From: Streptomyces cirratus
Lineage (GTDB): Bacteria > Actinomycetota > Actinomycetes > Streptomycetales > Streptomycetaceae
Length of the DNA: 64,000 nt
NCBI RefSeq assembly: GCF_014650775.1
Contig: NZ_BMVP01000005.1
Location: 248,001 to 312,000 of the forward strand
Direction of reading: 5' to 3'
Notes under the pieces: model-generated
What the model saw: only the letters and a program-made list of their open reading frames with translations
The model's database searches: none
What the model was told of the DNA's origin: nothing
Program-made: the position numbers and the translations under genes
In this document: one piece after another, positions 26,250 to 34,122 of the stretch
How positions within the stretch are numbered: the stretch's first letter is position 1
How the letters are laid out: every line of letters begins with the position of its first letter

Positions 26250-27356
26250 GTGCCGGACCGCGATCGCCCCTCCCCCGATGGCGGGGCGCAGGCGTACCAC
26301 GCCGCCGCCCGGCCCGCCCCGCCCGCCCCGCTCGTCGTCGCGACCGGGATCGTCATGGACACCCGCGGGCGGGTCCTCGTACTGACCACCGCCCATGGAC
26401 CCACGCTGCCCGGCGGCGCCGTGACGGACGCGGAGACACCGGAAGAGGGCCTGGCGCGCCTGATGCGCGAGGAACTCGGCCTGACCGTGCCGACCGGCCG
26501 GCTGCTCGCCGTCGACTCCTGCCCGCCCGGCGCACCGGGGCGGTCCCTCGTCGTGCACGTCCACCTCGTCGGGCCGCTCGCTCCCGGCCCGGCCGCCTCG
26601 GCCGCCTCCGTCTCCTCCGTCTCCGTGGTCTCCGCGGTCTCCGGGGTCGCCTCCACGGACGGCGGGATCACCGGGGCGCACTGGCTGACGCCCGAGGAAG
26701 CCGGCGAACGCCTCCCGGACCCTGCCGCCCAGCGGCTGCGCGCCGGCCTGGCCGCCCTCCACGCCGGTTCCTTCGCGCACTTGGTGGACGGGGTCGCCCA
26801 ACCCGGATCACCCGCCGGCATCGACCCCGCCCGCCGGGCCGAACTGGAGCACGCGGGCGCCTTCGACGCCGCCGGTCACCGCGCGGCGCGCCCGAAAGCC
26901 GTCACCGCGGCGAGCGTTCTGTTCACCGACCGGGACGGCGGGATCCTGCTGGTGAGCCCGGCCTACGGCAAGCCGGGCCGCTGGATCCTCCCCGGCGGCG
27001 GGGTCGACAGCGACCTCGGGGAGACCCCGAGGGCCGCCGCCGCCCGCGAGGTGCGGGAGGAGACCGGCCTGTCCCGCTCCCCCGGGCGGCTGCTCGCCGT
27101 CAACTGGGCACACCGGGAAGGGCGTCCGGCGCGGATCCGGTTCCTCTACGACGGCGGCGTGCTCGGCCCGGCCGAACTCGGCGCGATCCGCCTGCCGTCG
27201 AGCGAGCTGCTGGGCTGGCGCACCGCGTCCCCGGGCGAGTTGCGTGCCCTGGTCAAGCCCCTTCTGCGCCGCCAGATCGAGGCGTGCCTGACGGCCCTGG
27301 CGGAGGGCACCGGCCCCCTGGAACTGCACGCGGGGCGCCCGTACGAAGGAACATGA
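26250..27356 (+). CDS. Protein with two tandem Nudix domains
   Basis: A 368-residue fusion of two Nudix hydrolase domains. The first box starts 'GAVTDAETPEEGLARLMREE' and keeps the EExG core but has Leu instead of the first Glu of REUxEE. The second box ('GETPRAAAAREVREETGL') is complete, with an extra residue in the loop after GGGVD. The linker (about residues 115-135) is a Val/Ser/Ala low-complexity run. Nudix enzymes cleave nucleoside diphosphates linked to other groups; the first domain may be impaired. The GTG start follows GAGGAG. Confidence 0.85.
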   Translation: MPDRDRPSPDGGAQAYHAAARPAPPAPLVVATGIVMDTRGRVLVLTTAHGPTLPGGAVTDAETPEEGLARLMREELGLTVPTGRLLAVDSCPPGAPGRSLVVHVHLVGPLAPGPAASAASVSSVSVVSAVSGVASTDGGITGAHWLTPEEAGERLPDPAAQRLRAGLAALHAGSFAHLVDGVAQPGSPAGIDPARRAELEHAGAFDAAGHRAARPKAVTAASVLFTDRDGGILLVSPAYGKPGRWILPGGGVDSDLGETPRAAAAREVREETGLSRSPGRLLAVNWAHREGRPARIRFLYDGGVLGPAELGAIRLPSSELLGWRTASPGELRALVKPLLRRQIEACLTALAEGTGPLELHAGRPYEGT

Positions 27357-27435
27357 GAGGCCATGAAGAACCCTTGACCGAACGTTGACCCCTACCCTGG
27401 TGAGCCCCGTCGGAGCGCCAACTACGTTCCGGTCC

Positions 27436-28107
27436 ATGTCTCTACGACCCCCACCCCTCCCCGTCCTCCCGTACCGCAAGCCGACCCGCGGCCGCGACTA
27501 CTGGATACTCGACGACGTCCTGCCGGACCCGGACGCCGTCCGGCAGCGCTGCCTGGCCAGGGACGACTGGACGGAGGGCTACCCCCACAAGCCGGAAACC
27601 TGGCCGGGGCTGCGCACGATGCCCGCGCTGGAGCCGGCCGAACTGGCCCACGTAGAACGCCTGGTGCGCAAGGCGACCGGCGCTCCGAAGATCTGGGCGG
27701 AAAAACCCGCGGGGGGCGGCACGTTCAACCACAACTGCGTCCAGGTCGTCGGCGCGGGCGAGTGCGAGCCGCGCCCCCACACGGACTCCCGCACCCTGTG
27801 CCGTTACGCGGCCGTGCTCTACCTCAACCCGCTGGTCCCCAAGGACTACGGCACGAGCTTCTACCGCCAGCAGCTGGCGGGCGGCAGCCTCGGCGGCAAC
27901 CAGGTGGCGGCGCCGCACAACAACCTCGTGGACGCCCTCGGCACCCGCTTCGTGTCCCCCGACTCCTTCGTCGAGGACGTCCGCGTCCCCCACAAGGCCA
28001 ACCGCCTCCTGCTCTACTCGGCCAACCTGATCCACACGGCCACCGGATACTGCGGCACCACCCTGGAGGAGAAGCGCATGACGGCGGTCTTCTTCTGGAT
28101 GGCCTGA
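27436..28107 (+). CDS. DUF6445 family protein, probable Fe(II)/2-oxoglutarate oxygenase fold
   Basis: A 223-residue protein. It opens 'YRKPTRGRDYWILDDVLPDP', as in DUF6445. 'PRPHTDSRTLCRYAAVLYLN' holds an HxD pair and 'LIHTATGY' a distal His, which together resemble the facial triad of prolyl-hydroxylase-like oxygenases. A biochemical role is not established. TACGTT stands seven bases before the ATG with no Shine-Dalgarno, so the message is probably leaderless. Confidence 0.8.
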   Translation: MSLRPPPLPVLPYRKPTRGRDYWILDDVLPDPDAVRQRCLARDDWTEGYPHKPETWPGLRTMPALEPAELAHVERLVRKATGAPKIWAEKPAGGGTFNHNCVQVVGAGECEPRPHTDSRTLCRYAAVLYLNPLVPKDYGTSFYRQQLAGGSLGGNQVAAPHNNLVDALGTRFVSPDSFVEDVRVPHKANRLLLYSANLIHTATGYCGTTLEEKRMTAVFFWMA

Positions 28108-28156
28108 CCCCTCGCCCGGAGCCGCGGCGGTATCGTCGGGCGCGGAGGTCGGGAGT

Positions 28157-28549
28157 GTGAACGCGAGCCGGAATGGGCGGGCGGTGGGTGCCTGGGCGCA
28201 TCTGCTGCTCGTCGTCGTGCTCGCGCTCGGGGTCTTCGTGATGCACACGGTCGGCCACCCCGACAGCCCGTCCGCCCATCCCCCCGCCCACGCGCCGACC
28301 GCGATGGTGCACGCCGCTCCGGACGGCGCGGCCCGGACGGCGCCTCACGCCCCGGGCATGAAGACGGACATGCCCTCCCTCTGCGTGGCCGTGCTGGGCG
28401 CCGTGGTGCTCCTCGTGCTGCTGGGCGTTGCCCTGCGCCGCAGTACGGGGCGGCCGGCGCGGCCGGGCGCGGGTGCGATGCCCCGTCCGGTCCCCCGCCC
28501 GCCGCCACGGGCACCCGACCTCGCCCTCCTGTCGGTCCTGCGCATATAG
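28157..28549 (+). CDS. DUF6153 family small membrane protein
   Basis: A 130-residue protein with two hydrophobic helices (about 12-32 and 75-93) flanking a His/Pro/Met-containing outer loop ('HTVGHPDSPSAHPPAHAP'). Such proteins commonly precede DUF305 genes. The His-rich loop suggests copper handling, as inference. GTG start. Confidence 0.8.
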   Translation: MNASRNGRAVGAWAHLLLVVVLALGVFVMHTVGHPDSPSAHPPAHAPTAMVHAAPDGAARTAPHAPGMKTDMPSLCVAVLGAVVLLVLLGVALRRSTGRPARPGAGAMPRPVPRPPPRAPDLALLSVLRI

Positions 28550-28636
28550 GCCGAACGCCGCCGCGGGCTGCTCCACGCTGCCCGCGGGACCCCGTTCGTC
28601 CACCATCCGCAAGATCAGACACCACGAGGTTCCACC

Positions 28637-29233
28637 ATGAACGGCACCACCCTCCGCCGTATCTCCCTGTCCGTCACCGCGACCGCCGCCGGGCTGCTCC
28701 TCGCCGCCTGCGGGGGTGGTGGCGCCGCCCCGACCACCTCCCGGCCGGCGTTCGGCGCGGCGGACGTCACGTTCGCGCAGCAAATGATCCCCCACCACCA
28801 GCAGGCCGTGGACATGGCCGCGCTGGCCGACGGCCGGGCCGCGGATCCCGAGGTCAAGACGCTCGCGGCAGCGATCCGCTCGGCGCAGGACCCCGAGATC
28901 CGCACCATGAAGTCCTGGCTCGCCGCCTGGGGGAAGCCGGAATCGGGCGGCGCCATGCCCGGCATGAACCACGGCTCGGGCGCGCACGAGGGATCCGGCA
29001 TGTCCGGGATGATGTCCGACCAGGACATGCAGGACCTGGACGCCGCCAAGGGCAATGGCTTCGACAAGAAGTTCGCCCGCCTGATGATCGCCCACCACAA
29101 CGGGGCAATCGAGATGGCCCGCGCCGAACAGAAGGACGGCCGGAACCCCACGGCGAAGAGGCTGGCCGACGAGGTCGTCAAGAACCAGTCGGCGGAGGTC
29201 GAGCAGCTGAACAAGATCCTCGCCCGCCTCTGA
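28637..29233 (+). CDS. DUF305 copper-associated lipoprotein
   Basis: A 198-residue lipoprotein: signal sequence with lipobox 'LLAAC' and the lipidated Cys near residue 25, then two four-helix DUF305 repeats, each with a double-His motif ('MIPHHQQAVDMA' and 'MIAHHNGAIEMA'). The Met/His-rich linker 'MPGMNHGSGAHEGSGMSGMM' is typical of extracytoplasmic copper binding. It probably works with the DUF6153 protein 88 bp upstream. Confidence 0.9.
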   Translation: MNGTTLRRISLSVTATAAGLLLAACGGGGAAPTTSRPAFGAADVTFAQQMIPHHQQAVDMAALADGRAADPEVKTLAAAIRSAQDPEIRTMKSWLAAWGKPESGGAMPGMNHGSGAHEGSGMSGMMSDQDMQDLDAAKGNGFDKKFARLMIAHHNGAIEMARAEQKDGRNPTAKRLADEVVKNQSAEVEQLNKILARL

Positions 29234-29242
29234 CCCTCCCCC

Positions 29243-29274
29243 CGTCCGGCCACCTCCCCAGAGGCGGCCGGACG
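29243..29274 (+). terminator. Terminator after DUF305 gene
   Basis: CGTCCGGCC (29243-29251) pairs with GGCCGGACG (29266-29274) nine bases after the stop. It also lies downstream of the convergent nuclease gene. Confidence 0.65.
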
Positions 29275-29302
29275 GCCCCACGCCCGAGCGGGTGGGGCCG
29301 AA

Positions 29303-30040
29303 CTAGCTCCAGGGGGCCGGGCCGGTCGAGGCGGACCAGGCGTGGAGGGCCTGGCGGTCGAAGCAGAGGATGCCGCACTGTTCGGCGTACTCGGCGGCGG
29401 GGGTCGTGAAGTCGCTCGTGGTCACGACCGCGGCCACCTCCGCCTCGTGGACGGCGTAGCAGGTGCCGCCGAAGCGCTGCAGGTCCTGAGACCCGACCTT
29501 GTTGGTGGCGCAGTAGCGCTTGCACTGGATGACGACGCGCCGCCCGTCGGGCGCGGTGGCGACGATGTCGGCGCCCAGGTCCCCCGCGCCCCCGACGACC
29601 CGCACGTCCCGGCAGCCGTCGCGTTCGCACAACTCGGCGACCGCCCCCTCGAACGCGTCTGCGTCGAGCGCGTCGTAGTCCACCCATTCGGCAGCCGCCG
29701 CGGGCGCGACCGGCACCGGCTCCGGCTCCGCCGCCGCGATCTCCGCCGTCGCGCATTCCAGCGCCCGCGCCGCGCGCCGCGCCGTGCGGCGCAGGCGGAC
29801 CCGGCGCCCCGCGCGGGCGCAGCTCCACGCCGCCGGGGCGCAGGCCGCTACCGCGAGGGCGGCCGCGACCGGGTGCGCGGCGGCGGCCCCGGCCAGGATC
29901 CGCACGGCGAAGGCGGCGCCGCACAGCAGCAGGGCGACGGCGGCGAACCACAACGCGGTTGCGCGCAGACTGAAGCGCGGTCTGCGCCCGGCCGCCGCCA
30001 CCCCCATCGGCCCGGGTATCTGCTCGGTCGGAATGGTCAT
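29303..30040 (-). CDS. Membrane-anchored Mrr-like restriction endonuclease fold protein
   Basis: A 245-residue protein with two hydrophobic segments (about 22-75) and a C-terminal Mrr_cat/DUF2034 nuclease domain. The PD-(D/E)xK core is 'GDLGADIVATAPDGRRVVIQ' followed by 'CKRY', with Asp and the Q-C-K motif in place. Such proteins are common single genes; no methylase or other defence gene is adjacent. The start with GGGGGGCGATGCCG upstream was chosen over an ATG nine codons earlier. Confidence 0.82.
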   Translation of the reverse strand: MTIPTEQIPGPMGVAAAGRRPRFSLRATALWFAAVALLLCGAAFAVRILAGAAAAHPVAAALAVAACAPAAWSCARAGRRVRLRRTARRAARALECATAEIAAAEPEPVPVAPAAAAEWVDYDALDADAFEGAVAELCERDGCRDVRVVGGAGDLGADIVATAPDGRRVVIQCKRYCATNKVGSQDLQRFGGTCYAVHEAEVAAVVTTSDFTTPAAEYAEQCGILCFDRQALHAWSASTGPAPWS

Positions 30041-30228
30041 CGGCGCATCGCCCCCCTGTCTGTGCAAGATCGTTGCTGGCGTCTGCCCCGGGCGAGCGGC
30101 GTTGAAGCGGCTGAAGCGGCCGGTCGAAGAATCTGGATGGACGGTGTTTACGTCCCCGGATCGGGGCCATACGCCTTGATGTCGGTGGGCCGGCGCTTCG
30201 AGCGGTGTGGCGGCCTATCGGGATCGGC

Positions 30229-30270
30229 GCCCGCACACGGCACCCCCTCCCCCCGGGTCCGTGTGCGGGC
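30229..30270. terminator. 12-bp inverted repeat in a 395-bp intergenic region
   Basis: GCCCGCACACGG (30229-30240) and CCGTGTGCGGGC (30259-30270) form a perfect stem with an 18-nt loop. The region 30041-30435, between divergent genes, holds no gene. It also has GTTT-N15-GGCCAT at about 30147, a weak SigB-like promoter match towards DUF1206, and a run of CCGGCAGCACC-like short repeats at 30280-30330. Confidence 0.5.
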
Positions 30271-30435
30271 CCCCATACCCCGGCAGCACCGGCAGCACCG
30301 AATACCGGCAGCGCCCGTACCGGCACGATCCGCGGCCGTACCTCCCCGCCCGACGGGCCGGTGCGGCCGTTTCCGCTGCCCGCACGAACCCGAAGACGCA
30401 CGCATGAACCGACCGTACGGGGAAGGTTGAGGGAT

Positions 30436-31314
30436 GTGGCAGACAGAGTGGAACGTCGGGAGCCCCGCGGAGCGAGGTCCGGGCCGGTGAGCGCCACGGT
30501 GGCGGACGAAGGGGTGCGCGCCGTCTCCCGTGGCGGCACCGCACGCGAATTCATGGCGCGCAGCGGACTGGTGACCCGGGGCGTGCTCTACGTACTGACC
30601 GGGCTGCTGGCCGTGCGCGTCGGCCTCGGCACGAGCGGCGGGCGGGAAGCGGACCGGCAGGGTGCCTTGCAGGAGCTGGCCGGGAAGCCGCTGGGCCCCT
30701 TCCTCGTCTGGGCCGTCGGCATCGGCCTGGTCTGCATGATGCTGTGGCGGCTGTCCGAGGCGGTCTTCGGCGCCGCCGGTCCCAAGGGCGACGCGGCCAC
30801 GAAGCGGTTGGCCTCGGCGGCACGCGCCGTGTTCTACGCCGTCGGCGCCTACTCCGTCCTGTCCTTCGCGGCCGGCTCGGGCGGCACCCGGTCCAGCGAC
30901 GAGCAGTCGCAGGACGTGACCGCGAAGGTCCTCGGATGGCCCGGCGGCCAGTGGCTGGTCGGTGCGGTCGGCGCGGCCCTGGTCATCGGTGGTGTCGTCA
31001 TCGCCGTCCGGGCGGTTCAGCGCAAGTTCCGCAAGCACATGAACCTGGGCGGCCTCTCCCCGCAGGGGCGCCGGGCCGTCGAGGTGCTCGGCGTGGCCGG
31101 CGGCGTGGCACGCGGTACGGTCTTCGCCGCGGCGGGCGGTTTCGCCGTGCACGCCGCCGTGCGCTACGACCCAGCGAAGGCGAAGGGCCTGGACGACACC
31201 TTGCGCACGCTGACGCAGACCCCGGCCGGGCCGTGGCTGCTGGTGGCCGTGGCCATCGGGCTGATGCTCTTCGGGGTGTTCTCCTGGGCGATGGCCCGGT
31301 GGCGGGAGGTCTGA
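30436..31314 (+). CDS. DUF1206 family membrane protein
   Basis: A 292-residue protein with six hydrophobic helices arranged as three similar two-helix units: 'MARSGLVTRGVLYVLTGLLA', 'RAVFYAVGAYSVLSF' and 'GGVARGTVFAAAGGFAVHAA'. This is the DUF1206 pattern. Function unknown. The GTG start is uncertain; a second GTG at 30487 and the ATG of 'MARSGL' are alternatives. Confidence 0.85.
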   Translation: MADRVERREPRGARSGPVSATVADEGVRAVSRGGTAREFMARSGLVTRGVLYVLTGLLAVRVGLGTSGGREADRQGALQELAGKPLGPFLVWAVGIGLVCMMLWRLSEAVFGAAGPKGDAATKRLASAARAVFYAVGAYSVLSFAAGSGGTRSSDEQSQDVTAKVLGWPGGQWLVGAVGAALVIGGVVIAVRAVQRKFRKHMNLGGLSPQGRRAVEVLGVAGGVARGTVFAAAGGFAVHAAVRYDPAKAKGLDDTLRTLTQTPAGPWLLVAVAIGLMLFGVFSWAMARWREV

Positions 31315-31334
31315 CCGCGAGGGATCCGCTGCTG

Positions 31335-31375
31335 CGTCCGTGTCCCCCGGCCGGTCCGGCCGGGGGACACGGACG
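31335..31375. terminator. Bidirectional terminator
   Basis: A 19-bp perfect stem (31335-31353 with 31357-31375) with a 3-nt loop lies between the convergent DUF1206 and DUF3618 genes. It is the strongest hairpin in the window. Confidence 0.85.
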
Positions 31376-31400
31376 TTCGGGGCGCCGGTTCCCGGGCGGC

Positions 31401-32129
31401 TCAGGTCATGTATCCCGGGCTTCCTTCCGCGCCGCGGCCCTCATCGGGTGCCGCGCCACCGGGCGAGCCGCCGGCGTCGCCGCCCGTCGCGGCCTTGGCC
31501 TGGTCGGCGGTCTCCCGGCCGGTCCGGCGCAGCCCCTCGGCCGTCTCGGCTCCCGCGTCCTTGACTTGCTCCTGGGTGGTGGAAACGGCTTCCTGCGCGG
31601 CGGACTTGACGGACTCCACCGCCTCGGCGGCGGGTCCGCGGAGCTCGTCCCCGACGTCCTGTGCCGCCTCCATCACCGTCTGCTTGACCGGCTCCAGCAG
31701 CTCCTGACCGTGCTCCCGCAGCTGACGGCCGGCCCGCTCCTCCGCCTCGGTGGCCGGCAGCAGGCCTCCTGCCAGCAGACCGGCCCCGAAGGCGATGAGG
31801 CCTGCGGCCAGCGGACTGCCCTGCGTCTGCCGCTTGGCCCGCTCGGGTGCCTGCTGGAGGGTCTCCGCCATGTCGCCCACGGCCTCGCGGGCGGTGTCCG
31901 CCATGTTCTCCGCCGCCTGGCCGGTGCCTTCGGCGAGGCCCTGTGCGCTCTCGTGCGCCGTGCCCATCACGCGCTCCTTCGCACCGGTCAGCCCCCGACG
32001 CATCGAGCTGACCCGCCGCTGCGCCATCCGGCGCGGGGTCATCTTGTCGGCGAGCAGATCGACGTTGCGCGCCAGGTGGGCACGCCTGTACTCCACATCG
32101 GTTCTCAACTGATCGGGTGTCGTGCCCAT
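31401..32129 (-). CDS. DUF3618 domain protein
   Basis: A 242-residue protein. The DUF3618 start 'PDQLRTDVEYRRAHLARNVD' is followed by a long amphipathic helix region, a membrane helix ('GLIAFGAGLLAGGLL', about 115-130) and an apolipoprotein-like tail rich in Ala, Glu and Gln. It overlaps the holin-like gene by 25 bp and is the third gene of a stress operon. Confidence 0.87.
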   Translation of the reverse strand: MGTTPDQLRTDVEYRRAHLARNVDLLADKMTPRRMAQRRVSSMRRGLTGAKERVMGTAHESAQGLAEGTGQAAENMADTAREAVGDMAETLQQAPERAKRQTQGSPLAAGLIAFGAGLLAGGLLPATEAEERAGRQLREHGQELLEPVKQTVMEAAQDVGDELRGPAAEAVESVKSAAQEAVSTTQEQVKDAGAETAEGLRRTGRETADQAKAATGGDAGGSPGGAAPDEGRGAEGSPGYMT

Positions 32130-32569
32130 CGGACGTCCTCCTTCACCGCTTCCACGGTCTGTTCCGGCTTGAGGTTGACGGTGCGCAGCTGGGCGCGTCC
32201 GTTGACGAAGAGGACGGCGCCGGCCACAGCCCAGACGGCCGTGACGATCAGCGCCGCCCAGGCGATGTCCATCACGTGGGCCAGGGCGAAGACGATCGTC
32301 AGGCTGCCCAGCAGCAGGGCCAGGTGTCCGGCGTAGCCCGCGCCGCCCAGCATCCCGGCGGCCTTGCCCGCCTTCGTCGACTCCTGCTTGATCTCGGCTT
32401 TCGCCAGTTCGATCTCGTCGCGGACCAAGTGCGCCAGGTCGGCGCCGATCTCGCCGATCAGGTCACCGATCGACGGTTCGGTCTGCGGCTCGGCGGCCCG
32501 CGGGCCCGCCGCGGTCCACCGGGGCGCCGCCGACGGGGCCGGCGGTCGTTCGTGGGCTGTGATGGCCAC
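32105..32569 (-). CDS. Phage holin-like (DUF1469/PF07332) membrane protein
   Basis: A 154-residue protein with 'IGDLIGEIGADLAHLVRDEI' (DUF1469 helix) and two membrane helices around residues 78-125. Despite the family name it is a chromosomal envelope-stress protein in actinobacteria; no phage genes are near. It is two bases after the YtxH-like gene and overlaps the DUF3618 gene. Confidence 0.88.
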   Translation of the reverse strand: MAITAHERPPAPSAAPRWTAAGPRAAEPQTEPSIGDLIGEIGADLAHLVRDEIELAKAEIKQESTKAGKAAGMLGGAGYAGHLALLLGSLTIVFALAHVMDIAWAALIVTAVWAVAGAVLFVNGRAQLRTVNLKPEQTVEAVKEDVRWARHPIS

Positions 32570-32571
32570 GG

Positions 32572-33318
32572 TCAGCCCCCTTCCGTCGGGACGGCGCCGC
32601 CGGTTCCCGGCCCGGAGCCCGGCGGGTGCGCCGGCGGAGCGGGTGCGCCCTGCGGGGCCGGGGTCACGTGCGGGGGCTGCGACTGTCCGTAGGTGTCGAG
32701 CGGATCCGCGTAGGCCCCTCGGCCCGCGCCCGGCGGCGGGCCCGTGCCCTCGGTACCGGGCGGGCCGGCGGCGGGCCGACCGCGTTCCGCAGCCGGGGCG
32801 GCGGTGCCGGAGGGCGCCGGGGCACTGAGCCCGTGGGCCACGCGCGCAGCGGCGAAGCCCGCCAGTGCGGCGCCGGCGAGGAACACGCCGGGGCGGCGCC
32901 GGGCGAAGTCCTGGAGGTCGTCGACCAGGCCCTCCGGGCCCCGCCGTTCCATGCGGTCCGCGACCTGCCGGCCGCCTTCCGCCACCCGGCCGACCAGCCC
33001 GGCCGCCGGTGAACCGGCCGTGCCGCTCTCGCTCATCTCGCGCAGCTCGTCCGAGAGCCGTCGCACGTTCTGGGCGAGCCGGCGGGTCTGGGACCCTGCC
33101 TGGTCCTGGAGTTGGCCCTTGAACTCGCCGATGAGGTCCCTGGCCTGGCTGGTGGCCTCGCCGACGACGTTCGCCGTCTGCTCCTTGGCGGTCTGGGCCA
33201 CGTCGGTCGCCTTGTCGCCGACCATCGCGGCGCTGTCCCCCAGCGCGTCCTGGGCCGTTCGCGCCACCGCCGCCGACGTGCTCTGCGGTCGGCGGCCTGT
33301 GTCCTGGATGTCAGTCAA
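32572..33318 (-). CDS. YtxH/LEA-like stress protein
   Basis: A 248-residue protein: long amphipathic helices ('VGDKATDVAQTAKEQTANVV', 'EFKGQLQDQAGSQTRRLAQN'), a membrane helix ('GVFLAGAALAGFAAARVAHG') and a Pro/Gly-rich C-terminal third. The TTG start was chosen because AGGAGGAG stands immediately upstream; upstream in-frame codons look like leader sequence. First gene of the three-gene operon behind the SigB-type promoter. Confidence 0.8.
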   Translation of the reverse strand: MTDIQDTGRRPQSTSAAVARTAQDALGDSAAMVGDKATDVAQTAKEQTANVVGEATSQARDLIGEFKGQLQDQAGSQTRRLAQNVRRLSDELREMSESGTAGSPAAGLVGRVAEGGRQVADRMERRGPEGLVDDLQDFARRRPGVFLAGAALAGFAAARVAHGLSAPAPSGTAAPAAERGRPAAGPPGTEGTGPPPGAGRGAYADPLDTYGQSQPPHVTPAPQGAPAPPAHPPGSGPGTGGAVPTEGG

Positions 33319-33367
33319 GGCTCCTCCTCGTAAGTCCAAGCAATCGATCGGTTCCTCTCTCCGGCGC

Positions 33368-33391
33368 GTACCCGCCCGGCCACAACAAACC
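33368..33391 (-). promoter_or_regulatory. SigB-type stress promoter
   Basis: Read on the minus strand, GGTT-N14-GGGTAC matches the Streptomyces SigB/SigH consensus GNNT-N14-16-GGGTAC exactly. It lies 50-73 bp before the TTG start of the YtxH-like gene, so it should drive the YtxH-holin-DUF3618 operon under osmotic or oxidative stress. Confidence 0.7.
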
Positions 33392-33500
33392 CCAAAAACG
33401 GCAAAATGGACATATGGCATCACGGGTGGAATCCGCGCCGAAACGGGTAACAGAACCGTTCAGCAACCGCATACGAACGCGGAGGGGTGCGTGATCGGTG

Positions 33501-33722
33501 ATGGCCGACTGCAAGATCCCCGACTACCGCACGGGCAGGCGCGGGCGCCACTGGACGCACGCCCTGCGCAGCGCACAGCGAGCCGGGGCCGTGATCGTCA
33601 CGGATGACACCGGGGAGTCCGTGTCGTACTCCCACACCGACAGCGGCCCGGGCCGCCTGCGGCCGTGGGTCAGCGCGAGCGGCGTCCGGTACGACAGTTA
33701 CGAGGTGCATCCGGAGTGGTAG
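33501..33722 (+). CDS. Small hypothetical protein
   Basis: A 73-residue protein (MADCKIPDYRTGRRGRHWTH...) with no recognised domain, basic at the N-terminus and ending 'SYEVHPEW'. GGAGGGG lies about 13 bases upstream, further than ideal. Kept because its composition is protein-like and it is placed within a stress-gene block. Confidence 0.5.
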   Translation: MADCKIPDYRTGRRGRHWTHALRSAQRAGAVIVTDDTGESVSYSHTDSGPGRLRPWVSASGVRYDSYEVHPEW

Positions 33723-33780
33723 TCCGCTCACCGGCGCCCGCAGCAGCGCGGAGGAGGAGCAGGGCGGAGGAGCAGCAGGG

Positions 33781-33830
33781 CGGACCGGACATGGAAGGGG
33801 CCCGCCCCTTGGGACGGGCCCTCGGTCCGG
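33781..33830. terminator. Terminator of the small hydrophobic gene
   Basis: A nested hairpin: outer CGGACC / GGTCCG and inner GGGCCCG / CGGGCCC arms, 16 bp beyond the stop of the gene on the minus strand. Confidence 0.65.
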
Positions 33831-33845
33831 CAGCACGTTCACGCG

Positions 33846-34010
33846 CTACCAGCGGTACCAGCGGCCGCCACCGCCACCACGCGGCCGGGCCACGAAGCCG
33901 ATCAGCCAGATCACCAGGACCGCCAGCGCGATCCACCAGAGGATCTTGACGGCGAACCCGGCGCCGAAAAGGATCAGCACGAGCAGAAGAACGAGAAGCA
34001 GCGGCACCAT
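33846..34010 (-). CDS. Short hydrophobic membrane protein
   Basis: A 54-residue protein that is almost wholly two membrane helices ('PLLLVLLLVLILFGAGFAV', 'WIALAVLVIWLIGFVA') followed by 'RPRGGGGGRWYRW'. This form is very common in Streptomyces. The ATG of MVPLL was chosen because GGAGGGTG is about 7 bases away; an ATG two codons upstream is too close to it. Confidence 0.75.
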   Translation of the reverse strand: MVPLLLVLLLVLILFGAGFAVKILWWIALAVLVIWLIGFVARPRGGGGGRWYRW

Positions 34011-34122
34011 ATTCATCACCCTCCGGCTGGCGCGGGCGGCCAGGGACTCGGCGTCTTCCCTCGGAGGCACCGTCCATGCACGCTCTTATGCGATTCTTAT
34101 GATCGGTTCACCGGCTCGGGCC

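Noticed and set aside
29303..30040. Defence island based on the Mrr-like nuclease
   Set aside because: No methylase, helicase or other defence gene adjoins; single membrane-anchored Mrr-like genes are common.
30146..30172. SigB-like promoter before DUF1206
   Set aside because: GTTT-N15-GGCCAT matches the -10 consensus only partly and lies about 260 bp from the gene; noted but not called.
32105..32569. Prophage remnant because of the holin-like protein
   Set aside because: The DUF1469 family is chromosomal in actinobacteria and no phage genes are around; the operon has a stress promoter.
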